Shown here piece by piece: positions 28,109 to 39,160 of a stretch of 64,000 bases of DNA; position 1 is the stretch's first letter; each line of letters starts with the position of its first letter. The DNA lies in the NCBI GenBank assembly GCA_029582155.1, contig CM055899.1, positions 55,633,853 to 55,697,852 on the forward strand, given 5' to 3'. Origin of the DNA: Panopea generosa (lineage: Eukaryota; Mollusca; Bivalvia; Adapedonta; Hiatellidae). A model generated the notes under the pieces. The model had not been told where the DNA came from, did no database searches, and saw only the letters and a list, made by a program, of their open reading frames with translations. The position numbers and the translations under genes are program-made.

Positions 28109-28515
28109 CTCAAATGCGCATAAACTACATGCATCTGTTAAAATCCTATACAAGTCACATGTCAATGATGTCTAAATATAAGCTACAGCAGCTCATGTTT
28201 TACTCATCTGCAGCAAGAAATCACAGCCCCAACGAATGAACCATTTTAAAAATATTTCAAATCAATTAACAAAAGACTTTTAAAGTGCAAGAAGCATGTT
28301 AGTTAGTGTGGAAAAAAAAATGGTGTAACGCACAGTGTAACCTACATAATGCCATTTTATTTCAGAAATAGACTTCAGATTTTACTCAAAAAGCCCTATA
28401 TTGTAATTCATATATAATGAAAAATATAACCAATGTGCTATAATTTAATAATGTTTATTGTTCAAACTTATTAAGTTTTTACACCAATTGAGAAAAAAAT
28501 GAACAACTTAGAAAT
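28109..28515. other. Non-coding DNA with a short shared segment
   Basis: The segment 28100-28165 (AAGTCCTCAAATGCGCATAA, CATCTGTTAAAATCC) is similar to 61985-62045, so it belongs to a dispersed repeat. Nothing else seen. Confidence 0.45.
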
Positions 28516-28519
28516 TAAA

Positions 28520-28735
28520 ACACTCTCAAAGTCTTGCTGGGAAGAACTAGTACTAAGCATGTGTTGATAAAGTTTTTTGCTCAAGGACGCCACATTATAG
28601 CCATTGTGATGAATCCTTGTGGAGCCTCTGGTTCAGTGGCAGGTCATCAAACCCATAATAGGAGGGTCGTGGGTTCGATTCTCAGTCCAGCTATGTACTT
28701 TTTATGCATATGCTTAGTACTGGTTCTATCCAGGA
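28520..28735. mobile_element. Two head-to-head SINE-B copies
   Basis: The left part is a minus copy (AGTCTTGCTGGGAAGAACTA, TTGCTCAAGGACGCCAC). The right part is a plus copy with GGTTCAGTGGCAGGTCATCA and box B GTGGGTTCGATTCTC, then TGCTTAGTACTGGTTCTATC. The plus copy runs straight into the tail minisatellite that follows. Confidence 0.72.
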
Positions 28736-29225
28736 AGACTTTGAGTGTGATTTGTCTGTAGTAAGTGGTTCTAACCAGGAAGACTTTGAGTGTGATTTGC
28801 CTAAGTGGTTCTATCCAGGAAGACTTTGAGCGTAATTTGCCTGTAGTAAGTGGTTTTATCCAGGAAGACTTTGAGTGTGATTTGCCTAAGTGGTTCCATC
28901 CAGGAAGACTTTGAGCATGATTTGCCTGTAGTAAGTGGTTCTATCCAGGAAGACTTTGAGTGTGATTTGCCTAAGTGGTTCTATCCAGGAAGACTTTGAG
29001 TGTGTTCTATCCAGGACGACTTTGAGTGTGATTTGCCTTAGTGGTTCTATCCAGGAAGACTTTGAGTGTGTTCTATCCAGGAAGACTTTGAGTGTGATTT
29101 GCCTAAGTGGTTATATCCAGGAAGACTTTGAGTGTGATTTGCCTGTAGTAAGTGGTTCTATCCAGGAAGACTTTGAGTGTGATTTGCCTAGGTTGTTCTA
29201 TCTGGGAAGACTTTGAGCGTGATTT
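28736..29225 (+). repeat. Minisatellite derived from the SINE-B tail
   Basis: Tandem copies of AGTGGTTCTATCCAGGAAGA and CTTTGAGTGTGATTTGCCT, in short and long forms (with or without GTAGTA). The unit is the 3' end of the SINE-B copy immediately to its left. This is a second SINE tail that has turned into a minisatellite. Confidence 0.9.
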
Positions 29226-30480
29226 GTTGTATGATTTGTTTGATTGACAGAGTGCATCAAAACAATTATTTAGAGTCCCGTAAACATAGTATTCACAAGT
29301 AAACGTAAAGATTTTACTCTCAATTTTACGATTGACTGTATTCTCACTTGAAACACCATTATTTTTTTTAAACAATTACTTGTAATTGAATCTACAAATT
29401 ATGTAATTTAAAAAAGTGACAGATAAGCCTGTTTAGGAAGGGTACAACTTTTTATTACAACTATTATGTTTGTTTGTTTATAAATAAATAAATGAAAAAA
29501 AAACAACAAAATTTAACAACTGCCTATATTGGGTTGAGTAAAATGCACAACACTGCATGTAGCTTCAATCTTTGCGTACAGTTATTTTGTCTTTGTTCTA
29601 GATAACCATATGGGGCTGAGGTGAGAACTCATATATCTGAATAGAACCTTGTAATATCTTCACTGTAGATTATAATATTGATTCAAGTTTGAAATTTGTG
29701 GAACATCTATAATATGTTGCCATGGCAATTTCGTTTCTAATTAATAGAAAACATTTTATCTTTAGATTATTTTTTTTATATATAAAGGCTGCATGTAAAC
29801 TACTACAATATTACATTAATTACAGTTCCCAGCTGGGATTAAGTTACAGATGTAAGTTTATATGTGTATATATCATACATGTGAACCTTTTTGGAAAGCA
29901 ATGAGGGAGATTGGGTTTTGAAATGAGGGAGATTGGATGCAAATGAGGGAGATTTTTTTTTCATGGCATAAAATTAGAAAATATTGTCATTTCGTTACAA
30001 TTTTACATAATTTCTTAATAATTTAAGTATAAAACCATAAAAGATGGTGTTTTGTCATAATATATAGAGAATATAAATTGATAACACGAGTAATATAGAA
30101 TCATGAGTTTTTTTATTATTTTTTTTTGTTTCTTCATTAAATCATATAAGAGTTGGGTTGGTGGTGGGGGGAGGGGGAGCCTTTTTTTTAAACCTAGCAT
30201 TCTAACTTCCTGATAAGTCGTAATCTTAATTTTATTCATCACAACAACTACTCTAATACCACAAACAACTTTTCTGAATGAATTATATGAAAGTAGTGAA
30301 AGGAGCATTCTATTTTATTTTGTTTGTAAAAATCTAACTATGTTAGTGTGATTTTGACCACAAAAAAACACGGTCGCTGGGTAGAAACTTTTTTTAAACT
30401 TATCAAGTGCTTAGGTAAATATTTGCTGTATAGAAAAATATCCACTTTGATCCTGGGGTTTTCCCATCTAATAAAAAAAA
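29226..30480. other. Non-coding AT-rich DNA
   Basis: Only simple motifs: GAGGGAGATTGG words near 29905-29960 and a G-rich run near 30150-30180. No exon recognised. Confidence 0.45.
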
Positions 30481-30487
30481 CACAGCA

Positions 30488-30570
30488 AATACCGGAAAAT
30501 AGCCTGACGTTTAAACCAAAATTAGAAAGTCGCGCATGCGCACCTCGATACCTTATACAAGAAAATGGCG
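30488..30570. promoter_or_regulatory. Promoter-like cluster (ETS, CRE half-site, NRF1 palindrome)
   Basis: Within 80 bp lie ACCGGAA (ETS type), TGACGT (CRE half-site) and the palindrome GCGCATGCGC at 30532-30541 (NRF1 consensus), in CpG-containing sequence unlike the AT-rich surroundings. Such clusters mark TATA-less metazoan promoters. A well-placed ATG (GAAAATGGCG, 30571 onward) opens only six codons. The gene served, and its direction, are unknown. Confidence 0.4.
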
Positions 30571-30699
30571 AACGATTCGCGATGAACATATTCCTTGGAG
30601 ATTCAACAAGAATGTCCTCATGTTATAACTTATTGCCGAGGAACGTTCAATGTCTAGTTGCAAATGATTTAATAATTATAATTGCGTTGATATGACGAA

Positions 30700-31615
30700 A
30701 GAATAAATAGGCTACTGTAACAATTTCAGAAAATATTTTGTGTCATTTCTTTTTCACATTTTTTCAGATTTTTTTTTTTTTTTGGTAGTGCAGCACAGTG
30801 CTTCGAATTTCAAGTCAAACTTTCCTAAAAGTTTAGGACGTGTTAAAGATCTTCTTTGGTATAGAGTTTAATGTATTTATTTTCTTTATCGTTTTTTCGG
30901 CGGTAAACTAATGAAAACCGATAAGACACAATTTATGCCAATTAGTCGTGCTGTGTTGAATTTGATTGAACACCTCTTGCGTGTAATCACTTTGAAAGTT
31001 CTGATATTATCTGCAATCTGATTGGGTTACAACTGATAAAGGTGGAGCTTATGCAACTTGGTCATGTTTAAGATAATGATTGACATCCGCAGTGTCAATT
31101 AGTTTGTTTTTACAGCAAATTGCACTGGAGTGAAAACATAATACACAGGAAAGTGTGATTGCGGGGGATTTTGACTCCCATTCGGGAGTCGCAGGTTTTC
31201 TCTTTGATTCCAGGAGACTCCCGCACAATGCGGGAGAGTTCACATGTTTGATATATTACACCACTCATAATGCCTAATACACTGAATTACTGTCTGGTTC
31301 TCAGTTCAGCACAATCTGTACAGTACAGCAGAAATTGTTGTCAAGAAATTATGTAGGCCTATCTAATATTGGAATAAGTCAGGATCTGTAATTGCCTGGC
31401 TGGTATTTTACAACTTACGGCAGTAAAAAATTTTTTTTTTCACCTTTCACCAACATATCTATGTGTATGCATCCAGGTGACCATGATTTTAGACTGGGTT
31501 CCAGTAAAATTATGAATAATTTCAGACATTCAGCTTAAAGTTTATAATAAATAATCAGCCAAAAGTTTTTAAAAATTTAAATAAAACATCAGAAGTCTGA
31601 TTTTGTTCCAGTGTA
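30700..31615. other. Non-coding DNA with nested small palindromes
   Basis: Near 31150-31235, GACTCCCATTCGGGAGTC and CTCCCGCACAATGCGGGAG form two adjacent hairpins. A plus-strand frame is open across them but has no start and looks repeat-derived. Confidence 0.4.
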
Positions 31616-31619
31616 GTCT

Positions 31620-32035
31620 ATAAATACAAAGGGCCATAACTCAGTCAAAAATCATTCAACTGGAACAAAAAGGATTTTCATCCCATCAAGTTTTTGCTAA
31701 AAACAACAACAGATGGCAGAGGAGTTTTCCGAATAAGATTTTAAATTATGAATACCGTACACAAAGGGTTGTAACTCAGTAAAAAAATACACAAATAAAT
31801 CTCACATTGATTTTTTCTAGCAAATTTTAGCAGAGATGTAGGAGAAGTTATCCGAACAAGATATTGTGCCAGACGGACAGACAAAATGCACATAAAAACA
31901 GAGTTGGGAAGACACAACAGGGATAGACAAGTCTGTTTAGTTATCCGGACAAGATGTTGTGCTAATCGGACAGACAAAATGCACTTTAAAACAGAGTTGG
32001 GAAGACATAACAGGGAAAGACAAGTCTGTTATTAC
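31620..32035. repeat. Degenerate dispersed repeat with 96-bp tandem duplication
   Basis: AAAGGGCCATAACTCAG-type words, then two copies of GACAGACAAAATGCAC and AAAACAGAGTTGGGAAGACA at a spacing of 96 bp (from 31877 and 31973). It resembles the repeat remnants at 12170-12330. Confidence 0.55.
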
Positions 32036-32290
32036 ACTAAAAATAAGGGATATATTATGGATATAGAAATTACCACAACTTTCACTGTATGGAGAGGATG
32101 GGGGGGGGGGGGGGGGGCATCTCTGTTGTCATCCCTGGTTGCATACTTTGTGAAGGCATCATCATTGTTTGCCTCATCTGTTTTACGTGTGATGTTGTTG
32201 TTGACATGGGACGGTTGAAATTGGAAGTCACGTGACTGCGCATCCCCGTGAGATTGCATGGACCCTTGCCGACTGAAATCTGAGTAACAT
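32030..32290 (-). other. Possible coding exon, unassigned
   Basis: A minus-strand frame beginning after TTACTCAG near 32290 encodes MQSHGDAQSRDFQFQPSHVN, then NNITRKTDEANNDDAFTKYA and TRDDNRD, followed by a proline run made by an 18-C tract (32100-32117) and HPLHTVKVV before a GTAATT. The hydrophilic, varied composition is more protein-like than the surrounding frames. It could be a linker exon of the C2-domain gene, 6.8 kb upstream of its first recognised exon on the same strand, but the GTAATT donor would not give the required phase. A chance frame cannot be excluded. Confidence 0.3.
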
Positions 32291-32529
32291 AACTAAAAAG
32301 TTAGTGTCACAAAATTGTGCGCATGAATTAATTTAAACAATGCATTAAAAGTATGACAAGATGATATTTACTTTGATATTTACTGAAGCATTTAATATGC
32401 AACATAACCTTTATTAAAAAAGTTTTCAATATAGAGGTTTATATGCCAAATCTATATTATTTCAGTAAACAAATAAATATACATACTATATAATATAAAG
32501 AAACATAATAATAATAATAATGAAAAGGG

Positions 32530-32815
32530 TTTTACGGCGTACCAACACATTATAGGTTATTCGACGCCAACAGGAAGGAAGATTCCAGGTTCTCTCTACA
32601 TGTACAAAAACAACAAATTAACATACAGATTAAAAAAATACATCAACATATGAATATGTAGAACGAACCTAGAACCTTGATACTTGCAGAACTGCAGAGT
32701 TTCAGCAAATTCTATCGTATTACTCAATTTGTCGCTTCTTGCGACATGCATTAGCCACAGTGATCCTATTCTTGCCATCACTCATGGCTCCCTGGAACCA
32801 CACAGGGGTTAATAA
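32530..32815 (-). mobile_element. SINE-like repeat (family D), copy 2
   Basis: Reverse complement of 11835-12105: CACATTATAGGTTATTCGAC, GAACCTAGAACCTTGATACT and CAAATTCTATCGTATTACTC are shared. Both copies have similar outer ends. Confidence 0.75.
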
Positions 32816-32970
32816 TTTAACCACAATTATATTCTTTAATTCATATGACCTTCATTGAGGCCCTCTATTTCACAAAATGAAATAAAATATGCTATTATAT
32901 TTGACAGCTTCACAATAAAACAGATCTAGATATATATATAAAATTAATAATATTTTATACTTTATTTCAG

Positions 32971-33037
32971 TTGTGAAGCTGTTTCAACAGTTACATTCGA
33001 GTATGCCAGCAATGTGAAGTATGAAGAGGAGGACTAA
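32971..33037 (+). CDS. Candidate terminal exon of an unknown plus-strand gene
   Basis: A strong acceptor (TTTATACTTTATTTCAG) is followed by a frame, entered with one split-codon base, reading CEAVSTVTFEYASNVKYEEE, D and TAA at 33035-33037. An AATAAA signal lies at 33139-33144, about 100 bases on. The acidic C-terminus and the signal spacing fit a real last exon. I do not recognise the protein, and I found no upstream exon between the promoter-like cluster at 30.5 kb and here. It could be chance, since the segment is only 22 codons. Confidence 0.35.
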
Positions 33038-33299
33038 TTAAATATTGGACATGATACAACACTCCATTAATTTGAAACTACCTAGATGGTGTCTACTTGG
33101 ATGATTATTATATTGTGGCTATACTACAGAAGAAAAACAATAAAATATTGGGAAAATATTGCCAGTTCCTTTTATATCTCGTGTCAGCTGTGATAATTTA
33201 TCAGTTATACATGTAAATGAATTTGGATTAAACATGTGTACAACACATATGTTAACATATGGTTTTGTTAACATATATGAATAATATGTAACATGATTT

Positions 33300-33850
33300 T
33301 ATTTTAAATTAGCCTCTGCCTCTGCTAGTGATATTCCCTAAAACAGTATGTCCTAAGTGTTGTTGGAGATTTTAGCGCAATAATTATATAGGATTTTTAA
33401 CATATTTTAAACGTATGAATTGAAACGCATATGACAAACGTATGTTTCATATGCGTTTAACATATGTTGATGTTAACGTATGTTTTACATATGTTTTTGA
33501 TTGTCAGACATGTATTTATGATTCTCATACTTAAATTTTACCCTGCCTCTGGCTCTGCTAGTGATATTTCTAAAAATAATGAGTGCCATGTGCTGTGGAG
33601 CATTTTAGTGCAATAATTATATATTCATTTTAACGTTAAACATATGAATTGAATCACGTATGACAAACATACGTTTAACATGCGTTTAACATATGTTTCT
33701 GTAAAAGTATGTTTAACGTGCGTTTCTGATTATCATATGTTTCTTTACGTATGTTAAACGTATGTTTTGAAATGTATGTTAACTAAAATGCATGTAAAAC
33801 ATACGTTAAACGTATGTTTAACATATGTTCGACAAAACATATGTTAAACA
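33300..33850. repeat. Duplicated segment with dense CATATG/ACGTATGTT palindromes
   Basis: Two tandem units of about 232 bp start at about 33312 and 33544 (CTCTGCTAGTGATATT in each). After each, and beyond the second, AACATATGTT, AACGTATGTT and AAACATACGTT words crowd together on both strands, ending near 33850. The cluster could fold into many small hairpins. Confidence 0.7.
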
Positions 33851-34835
33851 TACGTGGCATTTTTACCTGTGTATTCTTATTTGTTTCTCATAAAAACATT
33901 CTGGGGATTATAATTCATTCTGTGTGTAAGATTACTTGTTTGTGTGCAAGATACGATAAACAACACATGTTTTGTTTTGTATGGAGCCTATCATTTGAAT
34001 AATAAGCAAATGATAAGCAAAAGAGCCACATTGGTATTTAATCGCTCCATAGGAAATACGTTGACCATACTTTTTTTATAAATCAAGAGCCAAATAGCTA
34101 TTAATGGAGAAGTGCTGTTTAACATGTTATAAACTTTATTTTGTTATTTAGTAACTATTATGTAAGTTTGGTCAAGAGTTGATTATAAATGCAGGTGCTA
34201 GAGAAATCCCTTCAACATATAGGACAATTTTTCATGAGTAAATAGACATAACTCTGTCATTAATTATCCGATTAAGCAAGTTTAGGAACTCATTCAGCAA
34301 ATCATAGTTTATATTACTACTGCGTTCTGAAATTCAAATGAAAGATGCGATTGCAAGAGTAAACGCTAGATCAGATATTTTTTTACGATTCAAGAGTAAC
34401 AACTCCTACATAACTTCTTCGGTTCTGGCAGTTCAAGAATAATTTGTGCCAGATATCATGGTTATATAAAAAATGTATAAGTTTGTTGAATAGCAAATGG
34501 TATACATAGTGCCAGAGTGCACAACATCATGTTAAATAGTGCATATTTGATGTATTAACGGCCACACTCCTACATGTAGTGTTTAATTTGGCCAGTTCAA
34601 GAACTTGTCAGAGACATTATGGTTATGTTCAACTGTTTTGTACGTTTGGGAAGTCAAATAATGCAGACGCTTAATTACATACAACTTTAAAAGTGAACCG
34701 ATGGAAAACACACTGCGTACGGAAAAAGGACACATGGTAATTAGAATCGCTCATCGCGAGCTTTGCTCAGGTGAGTTAAAGTGATTCTTATATCTTTCAA
34801 CGTGTTTATAATATTTCCATCGGCTATGATCGGCC
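33851..34835. other. Non-coding DNA
   Basis: No exon recognised. GAATCGCTCATCGCGAGCTT near 34744 is a small palindrome of the kind seen at the end of mollusc dispersed repeats, but no partner is visible here. Confidence 0.4.
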
Positions 34836-36886
34836 ATTTCCATCACAGCAGCATATAAACATAGTTAGTACATAGAATAATCATTTGTACATAATAGTAA
34901 AAGAGGAATAAGGAGCCATTGTTTAAAAACGGTCAGTAACAGAACGGCCATTACATGTGGAGCGTAAACCTATTTGATGGGCACATCCAACTTTATAAAG
35001 CCTCCTACAAACATGTATACATATGTTATTTTCGAATTTTACATTGTAAAAAGAACAACAATACATTAATTTAGTAATACATTAGTCAATCAAAAATAAA
35101 TACTAATGTTACAGTATAGAATGCTTACAGTAATATTACAACGCTGTATTTGTGTTTACTATTATTAGTACCCAGGATCCTTAAAACAATTCACTACAAC
35201 TCTTTCTACGAAGAGCTAATACAGTTTAACTGTATAAGAATCCTACTCAAGATGTTCCCATTAACTCATTAAGCCCTGAAATTGCTTATCTATCATTTTT
35301 ATCATGCGGCTTCCTCGGGTTAACAGTCGTATTATTGCAGTCGTATTATTAACAGTCACATTATTTGCAATTATTGTGGTTGTATTGTTGAAATGTATAG
35401 TGCTGATGATGAGACGAAATAAACACTTGGATTCTGATAAATGAAACAATCTTTAGTAGTTCGTTATTTTTTCAATAACATTGCAGTTAGACTGTTAGAC
35501 CGGTAACTCAATATTCCGGGTATCCGAACATAACTGTTTTGTAGAATATATTATTAAAAACACCGTGTGCAATGGTATTCTATCATGGAGTTGGACTTCC
35601 GACCTGCACACTTCGAAAGCTTCATCATGGCCAATTTCACGCTCATTACATGGTAATTAATTAAAATCAGATTAAAATCAACAAAAATAAATAATTGAGA
35701 TATAACAAGGAATATCTATATCCTGATATCCTTGATGTTTGGCTTACAGTACATGTGTTCGTTTTGTCAGTTTTATGATAATATAACGACTTTGGCATCG
35801 TGTTATTGCTATTTCGTCATCTGCCTTCGCTCAATCATTATCGTGTTATTGTTATTTCGTCATCGTGCCTTCGCTCCTTCGCTACCGTGTCATTGCTATT
35901 TCATCATTGTGCCTTCTCTCCATCACTACCGAGTTATTGATATTTCGTCATCGTGTCTTCGCCGAACCACTATCGTGTTATTGCTATTTCGTCATCGTGC
36001 CTTCCCTTCATCACTACCGTGTTATCGTTATTTCGTCATCGTGCTTTCGCTTCATCACTACCGTGTTATCGCTATTTCGTCATCGTGCCTTCGCTCCATC
36101 ACTATCGTGTTATTGCTATTTCGTCATCGTGTCTTCGCTCCATCATCATCGTGGCATTGTTATTTCGTCATCGTGCCTTCGCTTCATCACTACCGTGTTA
36201 TCGTTATTTCGTAATCGGGCCTTCGCTCCTTCATTATCGTGTCATTGCTTTTTTGTCATCGTTTTTTCGCTTCATTACTGTCGTGTTTTAGCTATTTAGT
36301 CATCGTGCCTTCGCTCCATCACCATCGTGTTATCGCTGTTTCGTCATCGTGCCTTCGCTCCATCACTACTGTGTCCTTGGTTCACTAATATCTTGGCATT
36401 GCTCCATCACCATTGCAATCGTATTGTCATGGCGTCGTTAATTCCTGACGACAAAGTATTAGCACGATAGCGCTCATGAACATGAGTTTACGTCTGGATG
36501 AGCGAGACTATTATGTAGTCTGTGGCACTAATTTGTGATATCTTTCAATAGTTTAAATGCTAAATTTATAGAAGGTGCACGCTGCATTTTATAATATTAA
36601 TTTTGACATTGGCTCCTTTAAAAGGACTTTTGCAAAAGATAGTCTTGTAAATTTGTTTTGTTTGTTTGAATAAGTATTGTCATGTTATGCCACCAAGAGA
36701 TAACAGACGCTTATTAAGCCTAAACATTCCTGGGATCCTGGGAGGCAAACCAATACTCTAACACATCGGACATAACTATAGCTTAAAATGTTCCCACTTG
36801 AATCAGGGGTAAAAGACGAATTGCAATGAGACAATGTCGTGAATCAATTATCATGGAGTATGTGTCAGGCTTAACAAGTAAAAATA
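34836..36886 (+). repeat. Left arm of a long inverted repeat pair
   Basis: 34836-35480 and 36486-36886 match, in reverse complement, 59380-60198 and 59045-59380. Shared words include CCATCACAGCAGCATATAAA, TTAGTACATAG, AATTATTGTGGTTGTA, GACGAAATAAACA, CCAAGAGATAACAGACG and GTCAGGCTTAACAAGTA in their equivalent forms. The left arm has about 1 kb of extra sequence (35500-36485), mostly the 44-bp minisatellite. The arms are clearly diverged, so the pair is old. Confidence 0.8.
35770..36400. repeat. Minisatellite, 44-bp unit
   Basis: About 14 copies of CGTGTTATCGCTATTTCGTC, ATCGTGCCTTCGCTCCATCA, CTAC. Because 44 is not a multiple of three, all three plus frames stay open for over 100 codons in a rotating pattern. 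The array lies inside the left inverted-repeat arm and is absent from the right arm. Confidence 0.95.
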
Positions 36887-37142
36887 CCTGGACTGGAATT
36901 CATCAACAGTTCTTAAGAATATTCTTAGACTTGTACTTAAGAATGAATTTGAAAAATACACCGAAAGACCATTTTCTGAGACCAAAATTTGCAAGCATGT
37001 AGATACATATAGTATATAGTCAAATAAACATTCACAATTATTCTATATCTCATGATAAACTCAACACCTGAGGTGGTAATTTCGATTTTCAACCTCAAGT
37101 CTAAGACTTTTCTTAAGAATGTATGGTAAATACGACCCCAGG
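36887..37142. mobile_element. TIR MITE (CCTGG...TTCTTAAGAATA type)
   Basis: The left end CCTGGACTGGAATTCATCAA and inner TCTTAAGAATATTCTTAGAC pair with the right end GTCTAAGACTTTTCTTAAGA and ACGACCCCAGG. About 256 bp, no coding capacity. It sits exactly where similarity between the two long arms stops. The sequence style is like Harbinger-related MITEs, but no target duplication is clear. Confidence 0.65.
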
Positions 37143-37886
37143 ATGTTAAAGTATGCACGGCGAAATTCCCGAGATCAATAATTAAGAAATAATTACATGC
37201 CGTTTTAATAAGAATGTTAACAATAACGTGGTATGTATTTTCTACATCAGCACATAAATAAGTAGTTCAGACGAGACTCTCACATCTTAGAGCCTAAGCC
37301 CTCAACCCAAAACTCCCAAACTCGACTCTTAGTTTATTCTAACTGCCTCTCCAATCCAAACTGAAATTAAGACCTAACTTATCAGATGATAAACGCAGAG
37401 GAGCAGAATGAAACTTTATTTGAATTACTTTGCAATTAAAGGACAAAGATCGTCTCATTGTCAACTGGCTGTTTGTTTTGAATGGTAGGATTTGATTTGA
37501 ACGACCCAGACTTATACGACCTAAACTCTGTTGTTTTTTTTTTTATAGTCACTCATCAATTGATTGATATCATTAGTTTAATAATGTAATATTTAAGGCC
37601 TCGGTTTCACTAAAATTCTTAAGTTGAGTATTTCCTCAAACTCAAAGTTCCACTCAACTAAGATTTCTCAAGTTTTCTGTTTCACGAAATTTCTCAACAC
37701 GGATTTAAGGATCCTCAACTGAGTGAAATATTTGAGATTTGTTATTAAAATCGTAAGCGGCCTAAACGCGTAGTTTTCAACGCGGAGGTACGAAAGTCCA
37801 TGTTTTGTTGACAGCTCGCGCGAATTCCCGGTAATTTTCACTGTAAAATTGTCGTTTGGTGTTTTTTTCTATTGTTGTAAATCAAC
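37143..37886. promoter_or_regulatory. 5' region of the Harbinger Myb-like gene
   Basis: Contains AAATTCTTAAGTTGAG and CTCAACTAAGATTTCTCAAG repeats at 37610-37740, which may be the element's terminal region, then GC-richer sequence (AACGCGTAGTTTTCAACGCG, 37770 area) just before the start codon. No TATA box is obvious. Confidence 0.35.
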
Positions 37887-39044
37887 ATGTCGCAATAGTC
37901 CGAGAAAAGGCCTCGCTCCACAAATTGGGTCGAGAACGAAAATATCATCCTGACCGAGGCTGCGAGGGAGGCCACACTCTTTGGCAAACTGAAGTGGGCT
38001 GGTGGCCTTGGTGTTGGGATTTCATCCCGCGACAAAACAGAAAGCTGGCAGGAGGTGGTGTCTTGCGTGAATGCCTAAGTTAAAGGAAACCAAAATCATC
38101 AGTGCTGTTTTTATTATATGATAAAATGGTTTTGCATTTGCAATCTGATTTTGTTTAACATCCATAATTGTGTAGTGAATGTATGTACACAGGTCATTTA
38201 CAACAGCCTGGTAGGCAGTGTATATTGGGTGGGGGGGTGGGGGTAAATATTACAAGGGAATCTCTAGACCTTTGAACAAGTATGCTTAACACTGGAGCAA
38301 CGCATCTATACAATATATTGAAAGTAGTTAAAATAGTCCTATTATAAGTGTTTTATTTTACTAATAGCAGAAATAAGCTCTCGTTTTTGACAAGAAATAA
38401 TGTTTTTAGAAATTATTAACCTGCATGTTACTGTCGGCTCTAAAAAATGTGTTGCATCGTTTTGATATGAATATATAGATGTTAATATTCTTTAAAAATA
38501 TGTAGTTATATAATAGAAATAGCATTAGTTATTATAATAAAATGGGAGGGGGTGTAATCAAAACACCAACATGTAAATCCATTGTGTTTGTGCCCTGTAA
38601 ACATTCAGTTTTCATGTAAAATGCTTCTGTAATTAATCGCCTCACTTGGTGGTGTTGGGGTAGTAACAAGCTTTGTGTCTGTTATCTTGCATAGAAAGGA
38701 AAGCTCATGCATATGTGTCTTAAGTTTTTATGGGAACAGCATCTGTAACTGGAGAAAGCTAGTATCATGTATTTAAAAAAACACTATTAGATCTATAAGC
38801 ATTGATTTAATTGACAAATGTATATATTTCTCTTCAAGTGCGTCAGTCCAGCCCATGACAGCAGATCAATGCAAAAAGCAATTTGATAATATCAAACAGA
38901 AAGGTAAGCTTTAATATTGAAATATATAATACGGATAATATGGTAGTGCTGGCAATTAACGTTTTTAAGCCTAACCCAACTTAAAATGAAATATGTTAGC
39001 CCAATTGTTGATGGACCAGACTGTCTATATCACTTATGACAGCA

Positions 39045-39160
39045 ATTCACCTCTCACATGTAACAAGACAAGAAAAAAAAGCAGCCAGTCTGGGACTCGA
39101 CCGCATGGCCTTTCAACGACAGGCTGAATGCTCTTATGACCGGGCTGGCTGAACTTCTAA
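39045..39160 (-). mobile_element. tRNA-derived SINE fragment
   Basis: On minus: AGCCCGGTCATAAGAGCATT as A-box region and GCGGTCGAGTCCCAGACTGG as box B. It lies in an intron of the Harbinger Myb-like pseudogene. It resembles the tRNA-like core at 14007-14080 but is not the same element. Confidence 0.6.

Noticed and set aside
30338-30695. 83-codon minus and 115-codon plus frames around the promoter-like cluster
   Set aside because: They overlap on opposite strands, have no recognisable domain, and their start codons show no convincing context linked to splice sites.
35304-35444. 46-codon plus frame with a strong transmembrane-like segment
   Set aside because: It lies in the inverted-repeat arm, and the matching part of the right arm does not keep the frame, so it is probably non-coding.
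35732-36299. Three overlapping plus frames (160, 144, 112 codons)
   Set aside because: All three frames are open through the same 44-bp array, so this is a repeat property and not a gene.
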